A stretch of 64,000 nucleotides of DNA from Sphaerolaimus hirsutus. Lineage: Eukaryota > Nematoda > Chromadorea > Monhysterida > Sphaerolaimidae. The position numbers were made by a program, and so were the translations under genes. This document shows positions 55,801-64,000 of the stretch, piece after piece. The stretch is taken from positions 21,047,208 to 21,111,207 of the forward strand of contig OZ038450.1 in the NCBI GenBank assembly GCA_964036195.1, read 5' to 3'. The notes beneath the pieces were generated by a model. It was given only the letters and a program-made list of their open reading frames with translations, did no database searches and was not told the DNA's origin. The number at the start of each line of letters is the position of its first letter. The stretch's first letter is position 1.

Positions 55801-56433
55801 TAACGTAGCAAATGCAGCTCTAGTGTTGAATTAACGGTTCGGGTGTCGGTTCCGGATATCAAGTTCGATCCCAAAAGTTCCGGTTGCGAATTAAAAATAA
55901 TACGGATTCGGGTAATGATGTCCCTTGGCTTATGATCCTCGCATCATTATTCAGAACTCGCCCCAACTGGGTCTAGGCTCCCTACCTCCAGCACATGAAC
56001 ATCCCCTGCTACGCCCCCCCCCAACACCGCAGGCGCAACGCTTCAGGCACGTGGGCGGCACCACCCTGGTCGGCCACAACATCACCGTGACCATGGAAAA
56101 GCACGTTGAGTGCGCCTGTCAGAAGTGCGAAAGGTGGAAACGCGGCGACTATGTGGTCAAGGATGATGTGCCAGATAGTGGACTGGGGAAGGAGCAGGTG
56201 CCAGATAGTGGACTGGGGAAGGAGCAGGTGCCACTTCCGGACCCTGTAAAATGTCATGTGAAATGCCAAATGTCATGCAAGTGTCAAAAGTCGTGTGCAA
56301 AATGCCCTGGAAAATGGTAAGCGAGTTTGAGCGGAAATTTTACATGGCTTTTGCCACTTTGCATGACCTTTTACTTTTACAGGGCACTTTACGGGGTCTG
56401 GGAGTGTCCCAGTTGTTATCCAAATATCTTTAG
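52897..56433 (+). CDS. PDGF/VEGF-like growth factor C
   Basis: Proposed exons are 52897-52929, 53225-53371, 53640-53715, 54006-54052, 55253-55408, 56033-56227 and 56413-56433; phases agree throughout, about 224 residues. Exon 1 starts MAKGLLFVCLV, part of a signal peptide. Exon 2 carries the prodomain SPDELSEQIEF and NGFGVGDETPFVQ, parallel to paralogue B. Exons 3-4 are a charged/Pro-rich linker. Exon 5 is the cystine-knot core CTTGACCVPVPGAED, YVFPRCIELPRCVGGCC. Exon 6 gives VGHNITVTMEKHVECACQKC and then diverges from B into a duplicated VPDSGLGKEQ. An introner forms the last intron and the final exon adds only LLSKYL. It lacks the Cys-rich tail of B. An alternative exon 5 start at 55230 is possible if exon 4 is skipped. 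Secreted ligand, inferred. Confidence 0.82.
53008..53132. mobile_element. Diverged introner-family element in intron 1 of PDGF-like C
   Basis: AAGCCTGGCCAGAGACC at the left and GGGTCTGGGCTTGGCTCC at the right are an inverted pair; GACTTTTGACACTTTGCACG and TGACATTTTACAGGGC are the family words. The left half is shortened. It is inside a 295-bp intron. Confidence 0.7.
53854..53955. mobile_element. Fragment of the CCGTATTTC G-rich foldback
   Basis: CTTCCTCGAAATACTCCCAG and AATTCGAGGGGGAGGGGGTA match family words, but the right tip is missing. It lies 50 bp before the small fourth exon of PDGF-like C. Confidence 0.55.
54150..55246. mobile_element. CAGAGTTG-related repeat with nested element, ending next to a PDGF-like C exon
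   Basis: 54190-54480 matches 26921-27270 (for example AAATCGCAATGTCTTGTTGC). The right end TACCTTCAACAACTCGG resembles the inverted CAGAGTTG tip. It is interrupted by 54507-55119. The right tip stops 6 bp from the knot exon, so the region before that acceptor is element-derived. The left tip and target duplication were not resolved. Confidence 0.6.
54507..55119. mobile_element. hAT-like MITE, TAGGGTTCAAAC family, duplication CTCACATG
   Basis: TAGAGTTCAAACGGGATCC and CCCGTTTGAACCCTA are flanked by perfect 8-bp CTCACATG (54499-54506 and 55120-55127). CCCGATCCCGA words lie at both ends, as in 1892-2363. Confidence 0.93.
55452..55640. mobile_element. MITE, GGCGGCC-CACATTAGTTGACAC family
   Basis: GGCGGCCTACACATTAGTTG and AATAGTGTGCAGGCCGCC are inverted ends flanked by AATT on both sides, a possible 4-bp duplication. 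It is the cleanest copy of the family interrupted at 40110-41680 and nested at 42955-43142. It lies in intron 5 of PDGF-like C. Confidence 0.82.
56168..56227 (+). repeat. Two exact 30-bp tandem coding repeats beside the introner
   Basis: GTGCCAGATAGTGGACTGGG plus GAAGGAGCAG occurs twice, encoding VPDSGLGKEQ twice. Each unit begins GTGCCA after a G, as the introner does, so the exon end carries two in-frame CAG|GTGCCA junctions (56197|56198 and 56227|56228) that could both act as donors. Confidence 0.95.
56228..56412 (+). mobile_element. Introner that is exactly the last intron of PDGF-like C
   Basis: The 185-bp intron begins GTGCCACTTCCGGACCCTG and ends GGGGTCTGGGAGTGTCCCAG. CAG lies on both sides, a 3-bp duplication, so splicing leaves one CAG. 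The paired words CAAATGTCATGCAAGTG and CACTTTGCATGACC fold it into a hairpin. The reading frame continues for six codons to TAG. Bases 56434-56779 downstream hold no other gene. Confidence 0.92.
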
Positions 56434-56779
56434 AGGGTGGCTGACCATAACTGAGAAGTAAATTTTCCAACGATACAATTTTCTCAAGTTTTTCCAAGCC
56501 TAAAAATGCCCACCAGTCTGTGCATTAATTTCGATGTGATTTGTGATTAAAGCGGTGTCAGTATATTGATTCCAGAGATTTCAGTGTTTTTGTGTGTAAA
56601 ATGTAAAGGTATTTTTCGTTCAACATAAAAGTTTTCATAAAAGTGTCATCCATAGGGATTGTCCTTGTGCAAAAATAGACTTCAAATAGAACACAGCTGC
56701 TAAATCCGAGTAACAACCGCTGTTGAGTGAGTGCAGTTACCGGTCTCTACGGATGCAGACTTTTAAACATAGTCATGAT

Positions 56780-57339
56780 TAGGGTGTCAACCTTCCGTTT
56801 TCCGTTTTCCGTTTCCGCTTTCCGCAGGCAAATTTTTTTCCGTTTCCGTTTTCCGGCTGCTAAAATTTTTTTCCGTTTCCGTTTCCGTTTTTCCGGCTCA
56901 TTTTCCGTTTTCCGGCAAATTTTTTCAGTTTTTCTGCCTTTTTCCGGTTTCCGGTTCAATTGTCTATTTTTCCAACTTTTTTCCACTTTCCAGCTCAATT
57001 TTCTGTTTTCTGTTTCAGCCAAACTGGTAAAAATGCATGCAGGTTCTAAATGAAGTGAATTTTTCCTATTTCTAGTGAGATTTGTGCAAATTTTTTTAAT
57101 TCAGGACAAATTTCTGCAATTTTTTTTCAGTTTCTGGCAAAATTTCAGCAAATTTTTTCCGTTTCCGGCATAATTTCAGCAAATTTTTCCGTTTCCGTTT
57201 CCGTTTTCCGGCCTTCCATTTTTCCGTTTTCCGTTTTCCGGCAAGTGCAAAAATTTTTCCGTTTCTGTTTCCGTTTTCCGGCATGTGCAAAAAATTTTCC
57301 GTTTCCGTTTTCCGCCAAAAAGTTTTTGTTGACACCCTA
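56780..57339. mobile_element. hAT-like MITE, TAGGGTGTCA family, duplication GTCATGAT
   Basis: TAGGGTGTCAAC and GTTGACACCCTA are flanked by perfect 8-bp GTCATGAT (56772-56779 and 57340-57347). TTTCCGTTTTCCGGC words fill both halves. It sits 9 bp from the next element. Confidence 0.93.
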
Positions 57340-57513
57340 GTCATGATGCACACAGGTAGGGTTCAAACAGGACTACTTCTTCGCGCCGGAACCGGAAATT
57401 TTTCATATCGGGACCGGGACTGGCAGCGTTTTAGACGCTCAGAGCTGTGCACAGAGAGTTGACGGATTAGAGTTGACAGAGAGCAACCTCAGGATTATGA
57501 ATGTCTCGAGAAG

Positions 57514-58122
57514 TTGGTTAATTTTGAGAGATTTTTTGCCATGGTTTTTATGTCGCCTCCATTTTTAGAAATGGAAAACGGCGACTTGCGCGATGGTAGG
57601 GCGGCCTTTAGGCAGATTATCTCAGAGGGCCTGGGATTCGACCTGGCCACAACTGACGCCATTTGCCACAAAAACAGTTTACAACAAGCTAGGTGGCTTC
57701 AACAGCGAAGCCGTGCCCGTGGTGGCGGGCAGGGCGGAGCTGGCGCCGGGCTGGAAAATTTTGCTCTGATCGTTAAACTGACTAATGAGGATGATATGAT
57801 CTCGATTTTGAGAGCTAAAAGTAAGGAAAGGTTTAGAGAGTATAAGTTAGGGTGTGCGAGGCCCGTAGGCATTGATCGCAATTATACGGCTGAGGATAAA
57901 TGGGATAGAAACAGGGCTTTTGAGGTGGCCCGCGCACTTTGTGAAAAGAAGGGTATCAACCAGAAAAAAGATGTGAAAATGAAAGGTAAAGCTTTTGAAG
58001 TGGCGGGTGTGACCAGGACTTACGATCAGTGGATCGTAATGGAAAACCTGAAGGTGGACCCAGCCAAGATGGGGGAAGGCTGGACCCCCCCTGCCAATGA
58101 TCAGCCCAGTACCTCTAAGTAG
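57514..58122 (+). CDS. Penelope-like element accessory ORF1, putative RNA-binding protein
   Basis: A 202-codon frame in the same orientation as the reverse transcriptase, ending 552 bp before it. The start could equally be MENGDLRDGR at 57571. After an RG/GG-rich stretch (RSRARGGGQGG), FALIVKLTNEDDMISILRAK and the later RNRAFEVARALCEKKG recall the beta-alpha-beta layout of RRM-like ORF1 domains in LINE elements (short hydrophobic strand, D-D-I-L-R-A helix, then a helix rich in R and A). The C-terminus is Pro/Ser-rich. By analogy it could bind element RNA. No similarity search was possible, and a host gene remnant is the alternative. Confidence 0.55.
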   Translation: MVNFERFFAMVFMSPPFLEMENGDLRDGRAAFRQIISEGLGFDLATTDAICHKNSLQQARWLQQRSRARGGGQGGAGAGLENFALIVKLTNEDDMISILRAKSKERFREYKLGCARPVGIDRNYTAEDKWDRNRAFEVARALCEKKGINQKKDVKMKGKAFEVAGVTRTYDQWIVMENLKVDPAKMGEGWTPPANDQPSTSK

Positions 58123-58674
58123 CCTGGAGCGGATTTTTGGCAGCGGGCCAAGGCCACCCCCCATCTTGGGTGGGTAGTTTTTTATGGACTCCTTGCAAGA
58201 AAAGTTGTATTTACCTGTCACCTGGTTTTATACAATCCACTGAGCGGGCTTTTCCGTTTTATGGTATTACTTATATTTATCCCTAAAAAAATTTTTTACA
58301 GCGTGTTTTCGTCTTTTCTAGTACAGCTAATTCGCTTTTTCGGTGAAGGGATTTTCTTTTAAAAAATTTATACGTGAGTCGAACCGCATAGAATACTGAT
58401 TTGAGTGTTTTTCGAGTCGTCTATTTTACTGTGCTAAATGATTTTTGGTCAGTTGACGATGAAATTTTCAAATTTAAAAAAATTTTTGGGCATCAATAAA
58501 GTGGTGTTTTCTGAGTTGGTTGGTTGTTGTCAAAGTTGAGTTAATATTCTGTTGCTGACATGCACAGAGGCTCTAGAATAGACCTCATACATATGCACCT
58601 AGTTTATGAACTTTTTCTATGAGCGTACTCCCTATTAAGTCAATTGGCTACCCCGGAAAAAATTTCAGATTTTC

Positions 58675-61600
58675 ATGCATCGTTTCATAGCCTTTTCAAG
58701 TATGGTATCAGGGGGTGGAACCACTTTTAAGTGTGGCGTGGTGCCAGTCACTCCACACGGTAGGCCACCCCCTGAGATAAATGGTGGGAACCCCTATTTA
58801 GGGGGCACTGCCCGCCAGAAAGGCTTCACGCCCAATAGAACTGGCACCCCTAAACAAGCACCGTGTGGTCTGGGCCGGCCCACGGGAAGACTTTGGCCTG
58901 CTTCAAACTCACACCCCAACCCTCTCGCAACCTTCCGCAACAAAACGTACAGACTCTCAGGAACGGCAACGAATTTTTCGGCTGACTTATGCACAACAGC
59001 GACAGCACATTTGGTGACAACAACATGTGGAAAACGATGTTCACTGTGCCCATATATTGACCAGGACTCAGTGGTACCAGCCTATAGCACAGGTTACAGC
59101 TTTATGAGTGATTTTGGTAGAGTAGCACATTGTGACACCAAAGGCGTGGTTTATGCGATTCACTGTAAGAAATGTAAAATAAGTTACGTAGGTGAGACGA
59201 AAAGAAGCCTGAAAAATAGAGCTCTTGAACACCTTAGATCGTTTAGAAAGAAAACGCTGCATACAGAAGTAGTCAGTCACTTTGCAAACTGCGACACTAA
59301 TCCGTGCTTTCAAATTTTGGGGGTTTATGATGAAATGGATCTTTTTCGAGCTGAGAAAGAGTGGATACTTTACCTTAATACAGCGTGGCCATTCGGTTTG
59401 AATACAAGAATTTCAGGGTACGGCAATATAGAAAAACATGCTTTACCGAAATTTGAAAATTGTCCATACTTTACTAGACCCCTACCAAGAGTTCATGCAG
59501 ACCGAGTTCGCAGAAAACGTCGAAAGCGCCAAGCCAGAACGCTAGACATTCTTATGCAAGACTTGATGCAACAGAATGTAACAAACACAGGCTATATGGA
59601 TGTCATAAAGAAAATCAGAGCATGCACAAAACAGGAATTGGATACCTTGCACACAAATATAGGTAAAGTGCATAGAAAACTTTGTGATTTTTCATGTGCA
59701 ACTGCTTTAGCTGTGACAGGTTTTCTCACCAGCAAAATTAAGCCAATTTCGAGCTCTAAAATAGATACAAGGAAAAAACATTTTGTGTCGCTTTTCTTCC
59801 CAGGTCCAATAATGGACACAATTCGACCCTCGAAAATTCTTAACAGTAAAAAGTTATGTGATCTTATAAGAGATAATTGGCTCAAGGATAATAAGTTTGT
59901 TGTTAGCTATAAATATGATGTCCCCCTGTCTAACTTACTTTGCAATCACAATAAAATTTTTAAGAATTGTACTAAAGATGACATAATCGACCTTCTAAAT
60001 TTTCCCTGTAACTGCTCCAATTCAAGGTATACTGACAGTTTCCATAATCACATTATCACGGGTGATTTGTCTGTAGTGGGAGATAGTTCACTTGAGAAAT
60101 TATTAAGCGCAGGATCTAAATACCGCTACGCAGAAAGATTTTCAGTGGAATCGTGCAATCTACTGCTAGATGACCTCATCGATAGAATATGTGAAAACAC
60201 TGGCAATGACAAGAAAACAGATATGAAAAAGCTGGTACGTGATTTTACATATAAAAGGTGTAAGAACTGGGTCGACCCGGGACTACATGACACCAGTAAA
60301 TATGACATTTTACAGAAAGCCCGGTTTTTACACAGAAATTTTATGGTGGCCCCGGCAGATAAAGCTACCAGCAACCTTGTAATTAACTGCAAAAAATTCG
60401 CGACGGAGCAGATTTGTAAAGAACTAGGCGTGTTTTGTGACAATGGGGTTTTAAAATTCATGGGCAACAATACCTACAAGCCTATCGCCGGGGTAGAAAA
60501 TGACATCCTTAACGCGCAAAATAATATTTTGCGGAATTTATTTATAAAACCAAATCCCGATTGGCAAGAAGTCCCTCGCCTGTTCCCGATACCAAAAATG
60601 CATAAAAACCCAGTTAAATTTCGCTTTATTAGCGGTGGCAGCAAAGCGCCAATTAAAAAAGCTGCCATTTTACTTCATAGAATATTGCGTCACTTTAAAA
60701 GTCACATGAATAAATATTGCGCCAGCTTTTCAGGAACTGGATCTACAACATTTTCAGCATACTGGCCATGTGAATCAGCTCTAGAAGTGGCAAAATTCTG
60801 TGATCAACTAAAAATGGAAGGTAAAACAGCAGAATGTTACTGTGGCGATTTTAGCACCTTGTACCCAAACATGGACCACCTATTAATACTACAGGAAATT
60901 GGTAAATTGGCAAGAAGGTGCTTTTTTAATTCAAAAAAGAGGTATATTGTGGTTGGATGGGGTCGTACTTGGTATGCAGATGAATATGTCAGCCCTCAGC
61001 TGGCATTTGATTTAGAAGGCGTTGAAAATCTAGTTAGAATCGTTCTTAAAAATTCTTTTTTACTGTTCGCCGGACAGCTTTTTCATCAAGTAGCAGGTTT
61101 ACCTATGGGTTGTAGTTCTGCACCCAGTTTGGCGTGTGCGAGTTTAATGAACAGAGAAATAGAGTGGTCACTTAAAAATCGTGAGACAAGCTCTAAAATG
61201 TTTAAGTGTTTTCGGTATATTGATGACCTTTTGATGTGTTTTGAAAAGGGTAAGGGGGTCGATCCAAAAATAATAATCGAGTCTATTTACCCCCCCAATT
61301 TACCTATAAACCGTACACACCGCACTACTACTGACACAGACTTTCTCGACCTTACAATGGACTTCAGTGACCACACGTGGCAGCTTTACGATAAAAGACT
61401 AGATTTCAAATTTCAGTGTGTCACAGTGACCGATTATACCTCTGGGCACTCAGAACAGGTAAAAAGGAGTTGCTTCTACGGTCACTGGCTGAGAGCAATG
61501 AGATTAAGCTCTAGTTGGGTAAAATTTGGCAGTGGAATTACACCAATTATTAGAGGACACAAATACAATGAGTATTCGTGTGACGTTCTTTTTGAAACGG

Positions 61601-61704
61601 CGTTACGCTGTTGTACCAAATATAGAGACTTAGTGTGGTATTTAGATAGAGATTTGAATTTAGAGTTCTTAGAAGAAATAAGAAATCTGATTATTGACGC
61701 ATAG
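58675..61704 (+). CDS. GIY-YIG endonuclease / reverse transcriptase of a Penelope-like element
   Basis: The intact frame of 1009 residues copies element RNA at a target nick made by its endonuclease. A Cys cluster CGKRCSLCPY lies near residue 118. The GIY-YIG core VVYAIHCKKCKISYVGET is near 158-175, with the expected downstream Arg (SLKNRALEH), Glu (AEKEWILYL) and Asn (FGLNTR). The reverse transcriptase shows PADKATSNLVI (about 563), IPKMHKNPVKFRFIS (about 640), motif A GDFSTLYPNMD (about 722), motif B LPMGCSSAPSLA (about 808) and the catalytic YIDDLLM (about 848). Both catalytic Asp pairs are present. No frameshift or stop suggests recent or continuing activity. The annotated ATG may not be the true start, because homologous-looking sequence begins near SGGGTTFKCG. 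Confidence 0.92.
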   Translation: MHRFIAFSSMVSGGGTTFKCGVVPVTPHGRPPPEINGGNPYLGGTARQKGFTPNRTGTPKQAPCGLGRPTGRLWPASNSHPNPLATFRNKTYRLSGTATNFSADLCTTATAHLVTTTCGKRCSLCPYIDQDSVVPAYSTGYSFMSDFGRVAHCDTKGVVYAIHCKKCKISYVGETKRSLKNRALEHLRSFRKKTLHTEVVSHFANCDTNPCFQILGVYDEMDLFRAEKEWILYLNTAWPFGLNTRISGYGNIEKHALPKFENCPYFTRPLPRVHADRVRRKRRKRQARTLDILMQDLMQQNVTNTGYMDVIKKIRACTKQELDTLHTNIGKVHRKLCDFSCATALAVTGFLTSKIKPISSSKIDTRKKHFVSLFFPGPIMDTIRPSKILNSKKLCDLIRDNWLKDNKFVVSYKYDVPLSNLLCNHNKIFKNCTKDDIIDLLNFPCNCSNSRYTDSFHNHIITGDLSVVGDSSLEKLLSAGSKYRYAERFSVESCNLLLDDLIDRICENTGNDKKTDMKKLVRDFTYKRCKNWVDPGLHDTSKYDILQKARFLHRNFMVAPADKATSNLVINCKKFATEQICKELGVFCDNGVLKFMGNNTYKPIAGVENDILNAQNNILRNLFIKPNPDWQEVPRLFPIPKMHKNPVKFRFISGGSKAPIKKAAILLHRILRHFKSHMNKYCASFSGTGSTTFSAYWPCESALEVAKFCDQLKMEGKTAECYCGDFSTLYPNMDHLLILQEIGKLARRCFFNSKKRYIVVGWGRTWYADEYVSPQLAFDLEGVENLVRIVLKNSFLLFAGQLFHQVAGLPMGCSSAPSLACASLMNREIEWSLKNRETSSKMFKCFRYIDDLLMCFEKGKGVDPKIIIESIYPPNLPINRTHRTTTDTDFLDLTMDFSDHTWQLYDKRLDFKFQCVTVTDYTSGHSEQVKRSCFYGHWLRAMRLSSSWVKFGSGITPIIRGHKYNEYSCDVLFETALRCCTKYRDLVWYLDRDLNLEFLEEIRNLIIDA

Positions 61705-62108
61705 AAGGCGTTCAGGCAACTCTAATCCGCCTCCTAATATCTCTATAGTCACTATATTTCAAAGAAAAATATATTTTTTCCGGAAAAATATGAATTTTGA
61801 GAGATTTATCAGGCTCGACAGCGGGCTTGCGCTATTTTCTATCTCTGTTTAAGCAAGGAAAAAATTATTTTCTGTTTTTTTGAATATTTGGGTTTAATAC
61901 CCTGAAAGTCAAGGTGGGGCAAATCAATAAAATATTCACACGCGAAATTCCAGAATTCAAAATTGTTTGAAATTATTCATTCATTTTGTTTTCTGCTTTT
62001 TAGCGGCGCAAATATATTTATTTATCTGCTGCAAGGGTAACTGACAAAAAAAGTATTTCACGTTATCCGCACAGCTTCACTTCTGGCACACCGTAGCCGC
62101 ACAGCACC

Positions 62109-62171
62109 ATGAGCGACTCGGACAGTGCGGACGAACGGCAGGGCGCAGCGAATGGCAAGAATACCGGAAAT
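62109..62171 (+). CDS. Possible first exon of a further gene (partial)
   Basis: ATG in good context (AGCACCATGAGC) opens MSDSDSADERQGAANGKNTG and reaches a consensus donor AAT|GTGAGC at 62172. An AT-rich TATATTTATTTA lies about 95 bp upstream. The start resembles the short hydrophilic first exon of collagen 2 (MSEQTDAAS). No second exon is seen before the window end, and the position may fall inside the Penelope-like element, so this is tentative. Confidence 0.3.
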
Positions 62172-62898
62172 GTGAGCGGAAAACGGGATAAACAGAAAAC
62201 GGACACAGGGAAAACGGTTGGAAAACATTTTGTTGTTTGCAGTTGGTGTGGAAAGGGGGGGGGGGTTTTCCGGTTACGGTAAGTAGTTGCCTAGAACCTG
62301 ACCACTGACGAGATCCAGTGCTAGGCAGGGTTGAGCTAATCCCGGTCTGGCTTGAGGATCGAAACCGGGCATAGCAGCATTTTTATGTCACTGGCGTATA
62401 TTTTTCTTTCCCTCTACTGGGTTCAAAGTGGGTAGGTACCACCTACACAACCTTCCTTACCTTGCTTTACACTTGTAGTTTTTGTGGACGGCTGACGTTA
62501 TGACACTTTACCTTCAAGTTGGTGTTTATGAAAGGTTAAATGTACTTTTTCTGATTTTTATCCATTATATAGGGACCGGGACTGGGATGTTATGGCCGGG
62601 AGCGGCAACCACCTCATTCCCGGAATTTCGCCGAACCATCTACCGGGACCGGGACTGAGGTATCAGGAGCAGAGGTAACAGTATAACTGTATAATGGAGC
62701 CTTTGAAAAGACTATTTTATAAAAAACTTTGTTTATTCATAACTAGGTTGAATCAACAATCATTGAAAAACAACCTTTTCATCCCTTATCATACCATAAA
62801 ATTCCGGGACCGGGGTGTCGGGACCGGTACCACCTCAGTCCCATTTTTGCCGAACCAGGTACCGGGACCGTGGTCCCGTTTGAGCCCTACACACCAGT

Positions 62899-63359
62899 CA
62901 GGGGTCTCCTAGGGGGGGGGGGGCTGGGGGGTCTGCCCCCCCCCAAATCCGCCAGCATGCTATCTATCCCGGAGGCCGCTCAGCTATCTATCTATCCCGA
63001 GACAAAATTTTTGGCTACTACCCCCTCAGCCCGCCCCTCAAATCCTCACCTATCTGGAGCGATTTTTGATCAATTTTGGCCCGATTTTCGCTCAAAATCG
63101 TTAATTTTCATAGCATTTTATAGTTTTTCACCTTCAAAATCGCGGCTTTCACCTATACACTGTTTATATACCTATTTTCAGCAATTTCTAGCTACTTTGA
63201 ACCTGTTTTTAGTCATTTTTTCCCTTTCTGCCTTCTACGCACTGAGAAAGCCTATCTATTTTGCCCCCCCCCAGAAAATTTTTCAGTTATCTATCCCTCC
63301 GGAGGAGCGATTTGCTATCTATCCAGCCCCCGCGAGGGCCAAAATCCGGGAGACCCCTG
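62899..63359. mobile_element. hAT-like MITE, CAGGGGTCTCC ends, duplication ACACCAGT
   Basis: CAGGGGTCTCC and GGGAGACCCCTG are inverted ends flanked by perfect 8-bp ACACCAGT (62891-62898 and 63360-63367). G/C runs and GCTATCTATCC words lie inside. The long frame 62870-63460 across it is not a gene. Confidence 0.9.
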
Positions 63360-63367
63360 ACACCAGT

Positions 63368-64000
63368 CACATTTCTAAGGCGGCCAAGTCAAATGCGGTC
63401 AATTCAGAAATGTTTATCGAACTGGCTAGTGATCGCAATTTTTATGAACTCAATTTTTGAGTAGTTTTTCGCATATCTGGTTGCACTAAGAATTAAAAAA
63501 ACAGCGTACCTTCGAAGTTAAAGTCGTAATTCATTTACAAATTTATTAATCCTGAATAATAGATTTTATGCAAAACGTAACCATAAATACACGCAAAAGA
63601 CAATCACAACAACTTTACCACATCGAACGAAATTAATTATGACAGCGAACTTTTTTGCTAACGCGTTATATTCGCATTGCATGAATGTAAAGGGAATGGA
63701 CCCATAAAATTTAGGCAACATATTTCGCCTCGACAAATAGATGGAATATCGATGAAGGTTGAATTTTAAACAATCAACTAAATCTTACTCCAAACATGCG
63801 GAATCTAGGAAAATCAACGCGACAAAAATACGGTCATTTTACATTTCGTGCGTATATATACAAATAGCCATAGAGGCTCAAATTAGTAGATTTGTCATAA
63901 TAAAAACAATAATAATCAGACATAATAATTGTTAATCAAGTTTCGGAGTTCCCACTCAATGGCGCCGAGCGCACTGAAAATTTCGAACCACAAAATGATT
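63368..64000. other. No recognised feature
   Basis: AT-rich DNA to the window end. I see no exon, RNA gene or repeat. Confidence 0.5.

Larger units (their letters stand above)
57430..62560 (+). mobile_element. Penelope-like retroelement with permuted (N-terminal) endonuclease, Naiad-type
   Basis: Two uninterrupted sense ORFs (57514-58122 and 58675-61704) lie in the DNA that splits the surrounding hAT-like element. Order is accessory ORF, then GIY-YIG endonuclease, then reverse transcriptase. Canonical Penelope elements carry the endonuclease at the C-terminus; the N-terminal order and a CxxC pair inside the GIY-YIG motif match the Naiad/Chlamys clade. Exact ends were not determined; no long terminal repeat pair or hammerhead core was recognised by eye. 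Confidence 0.82.
57357..62889. mobile_element. hAT-like TAGGGTTCAAAC element hosting the Penelope-like insertion
   Basis: TAGGGTTCAAACAGGAC at the left and GGTCCCGTTTGAGCCCTA at the right are family ends. The flanks CACACAGG and CACACCAG match at 6 of 8 positions, a decayed duplication. Words CGGGACCGGGACTGG occur next to both ends (57410 and 62573), showing where the original interior was split by about 5.1 kb of inserted DNA. Confidence 0.7.

Noticed and set aside
62315-62380. Minus-strand GGTTTCGATCC resembling a Pol III B-box
   Set aside because: The T-stem does not pair and there is no A-box; a SINE or tRNA could not be supported.
62870-63460. A 196-codon open frame
   Set aside because: It runs across a hAT-like MITE with perfect 8-bp duplication and into unrelated flank; low-complexity composition and no domain.

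Overview
The window is eukaryotic, AT-rich, intron-containing DNA from a nematode or close relative. It carries two tandem cuticle collagens with the nematode-type N-terminal domain and Gly-X-Y blocks between cysteine pairs. It also carries PDGF/VEGF-family growth factors with the C-x10-C-x-C-x-C tail seen in invertebrate PVFs, and a drebrin-like actin adaptor. The species cannot be named from the sequence; the load of mobile elements and the long introns do not resemble a compact rhabditid genome. All gene models were spliced by eye from GT/AG sites, reading phase and paralogue alignment.

Layout: 2.5-9.9 kb, two cuticle collagens (+). 9.9-21.7 kb, no recognised gene, a mosaic of non-autonomous DNA transposons. 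21.76-28.3 kb, a drebrin-like/DBNL gene (ADF-H domain, coiled-coil region, SH3), 11 recognised exons. 30.4-40.1 kb, 45.2-50.0 kb and 52.9-56.4 kb, three paralogous PDGF/VEGF-like genes in tandem on +. 42.6-43.4 kb, the 3' part of a small unrecognised gene on -. 57.4-62.6 kb, an intact Penelope-like retroelement with an N-terminal (permuted) GIY-YIG endonuclease and an upstream accessory ORF, sitting inside an older DNA transposon. 62.1 kb, a possible first exon of a further gene.

The most striking feature is a family of about 180-bp palindromic elements with ends GTGCCA...CCCAG. Four copies are exactly introns: their first base is the splice donor and the AG at their right edge is the acceptor, and removing them restores frame and protein homology (cuticle collagen 2, DBNL, PDGF-like gene A, PDGF-like gene C). 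In PDGF-like A the intron interrupts an exon that is continuous in both paralogues, so it is a lineage-specific intron gain. Five more copies lie inside longer introns and none was seen outside genes. This is an introner: a DNA transposon that makes introns.

The second theme is a large set of hAT-like miniature elements with perfect 8-bp target duplications. The interior of each family is built from a different short reiterated word (for example GGCGCCATGG, CGTAAACGTAAA, CCGTTTTCCGG, CCCGATCCCGAT, AAATAAAAATAAAATGG). They nest in each other and in TA-flanked foldback elements. No transposase ORF for any of them was recognised, so they are presumably mobilised in trans.
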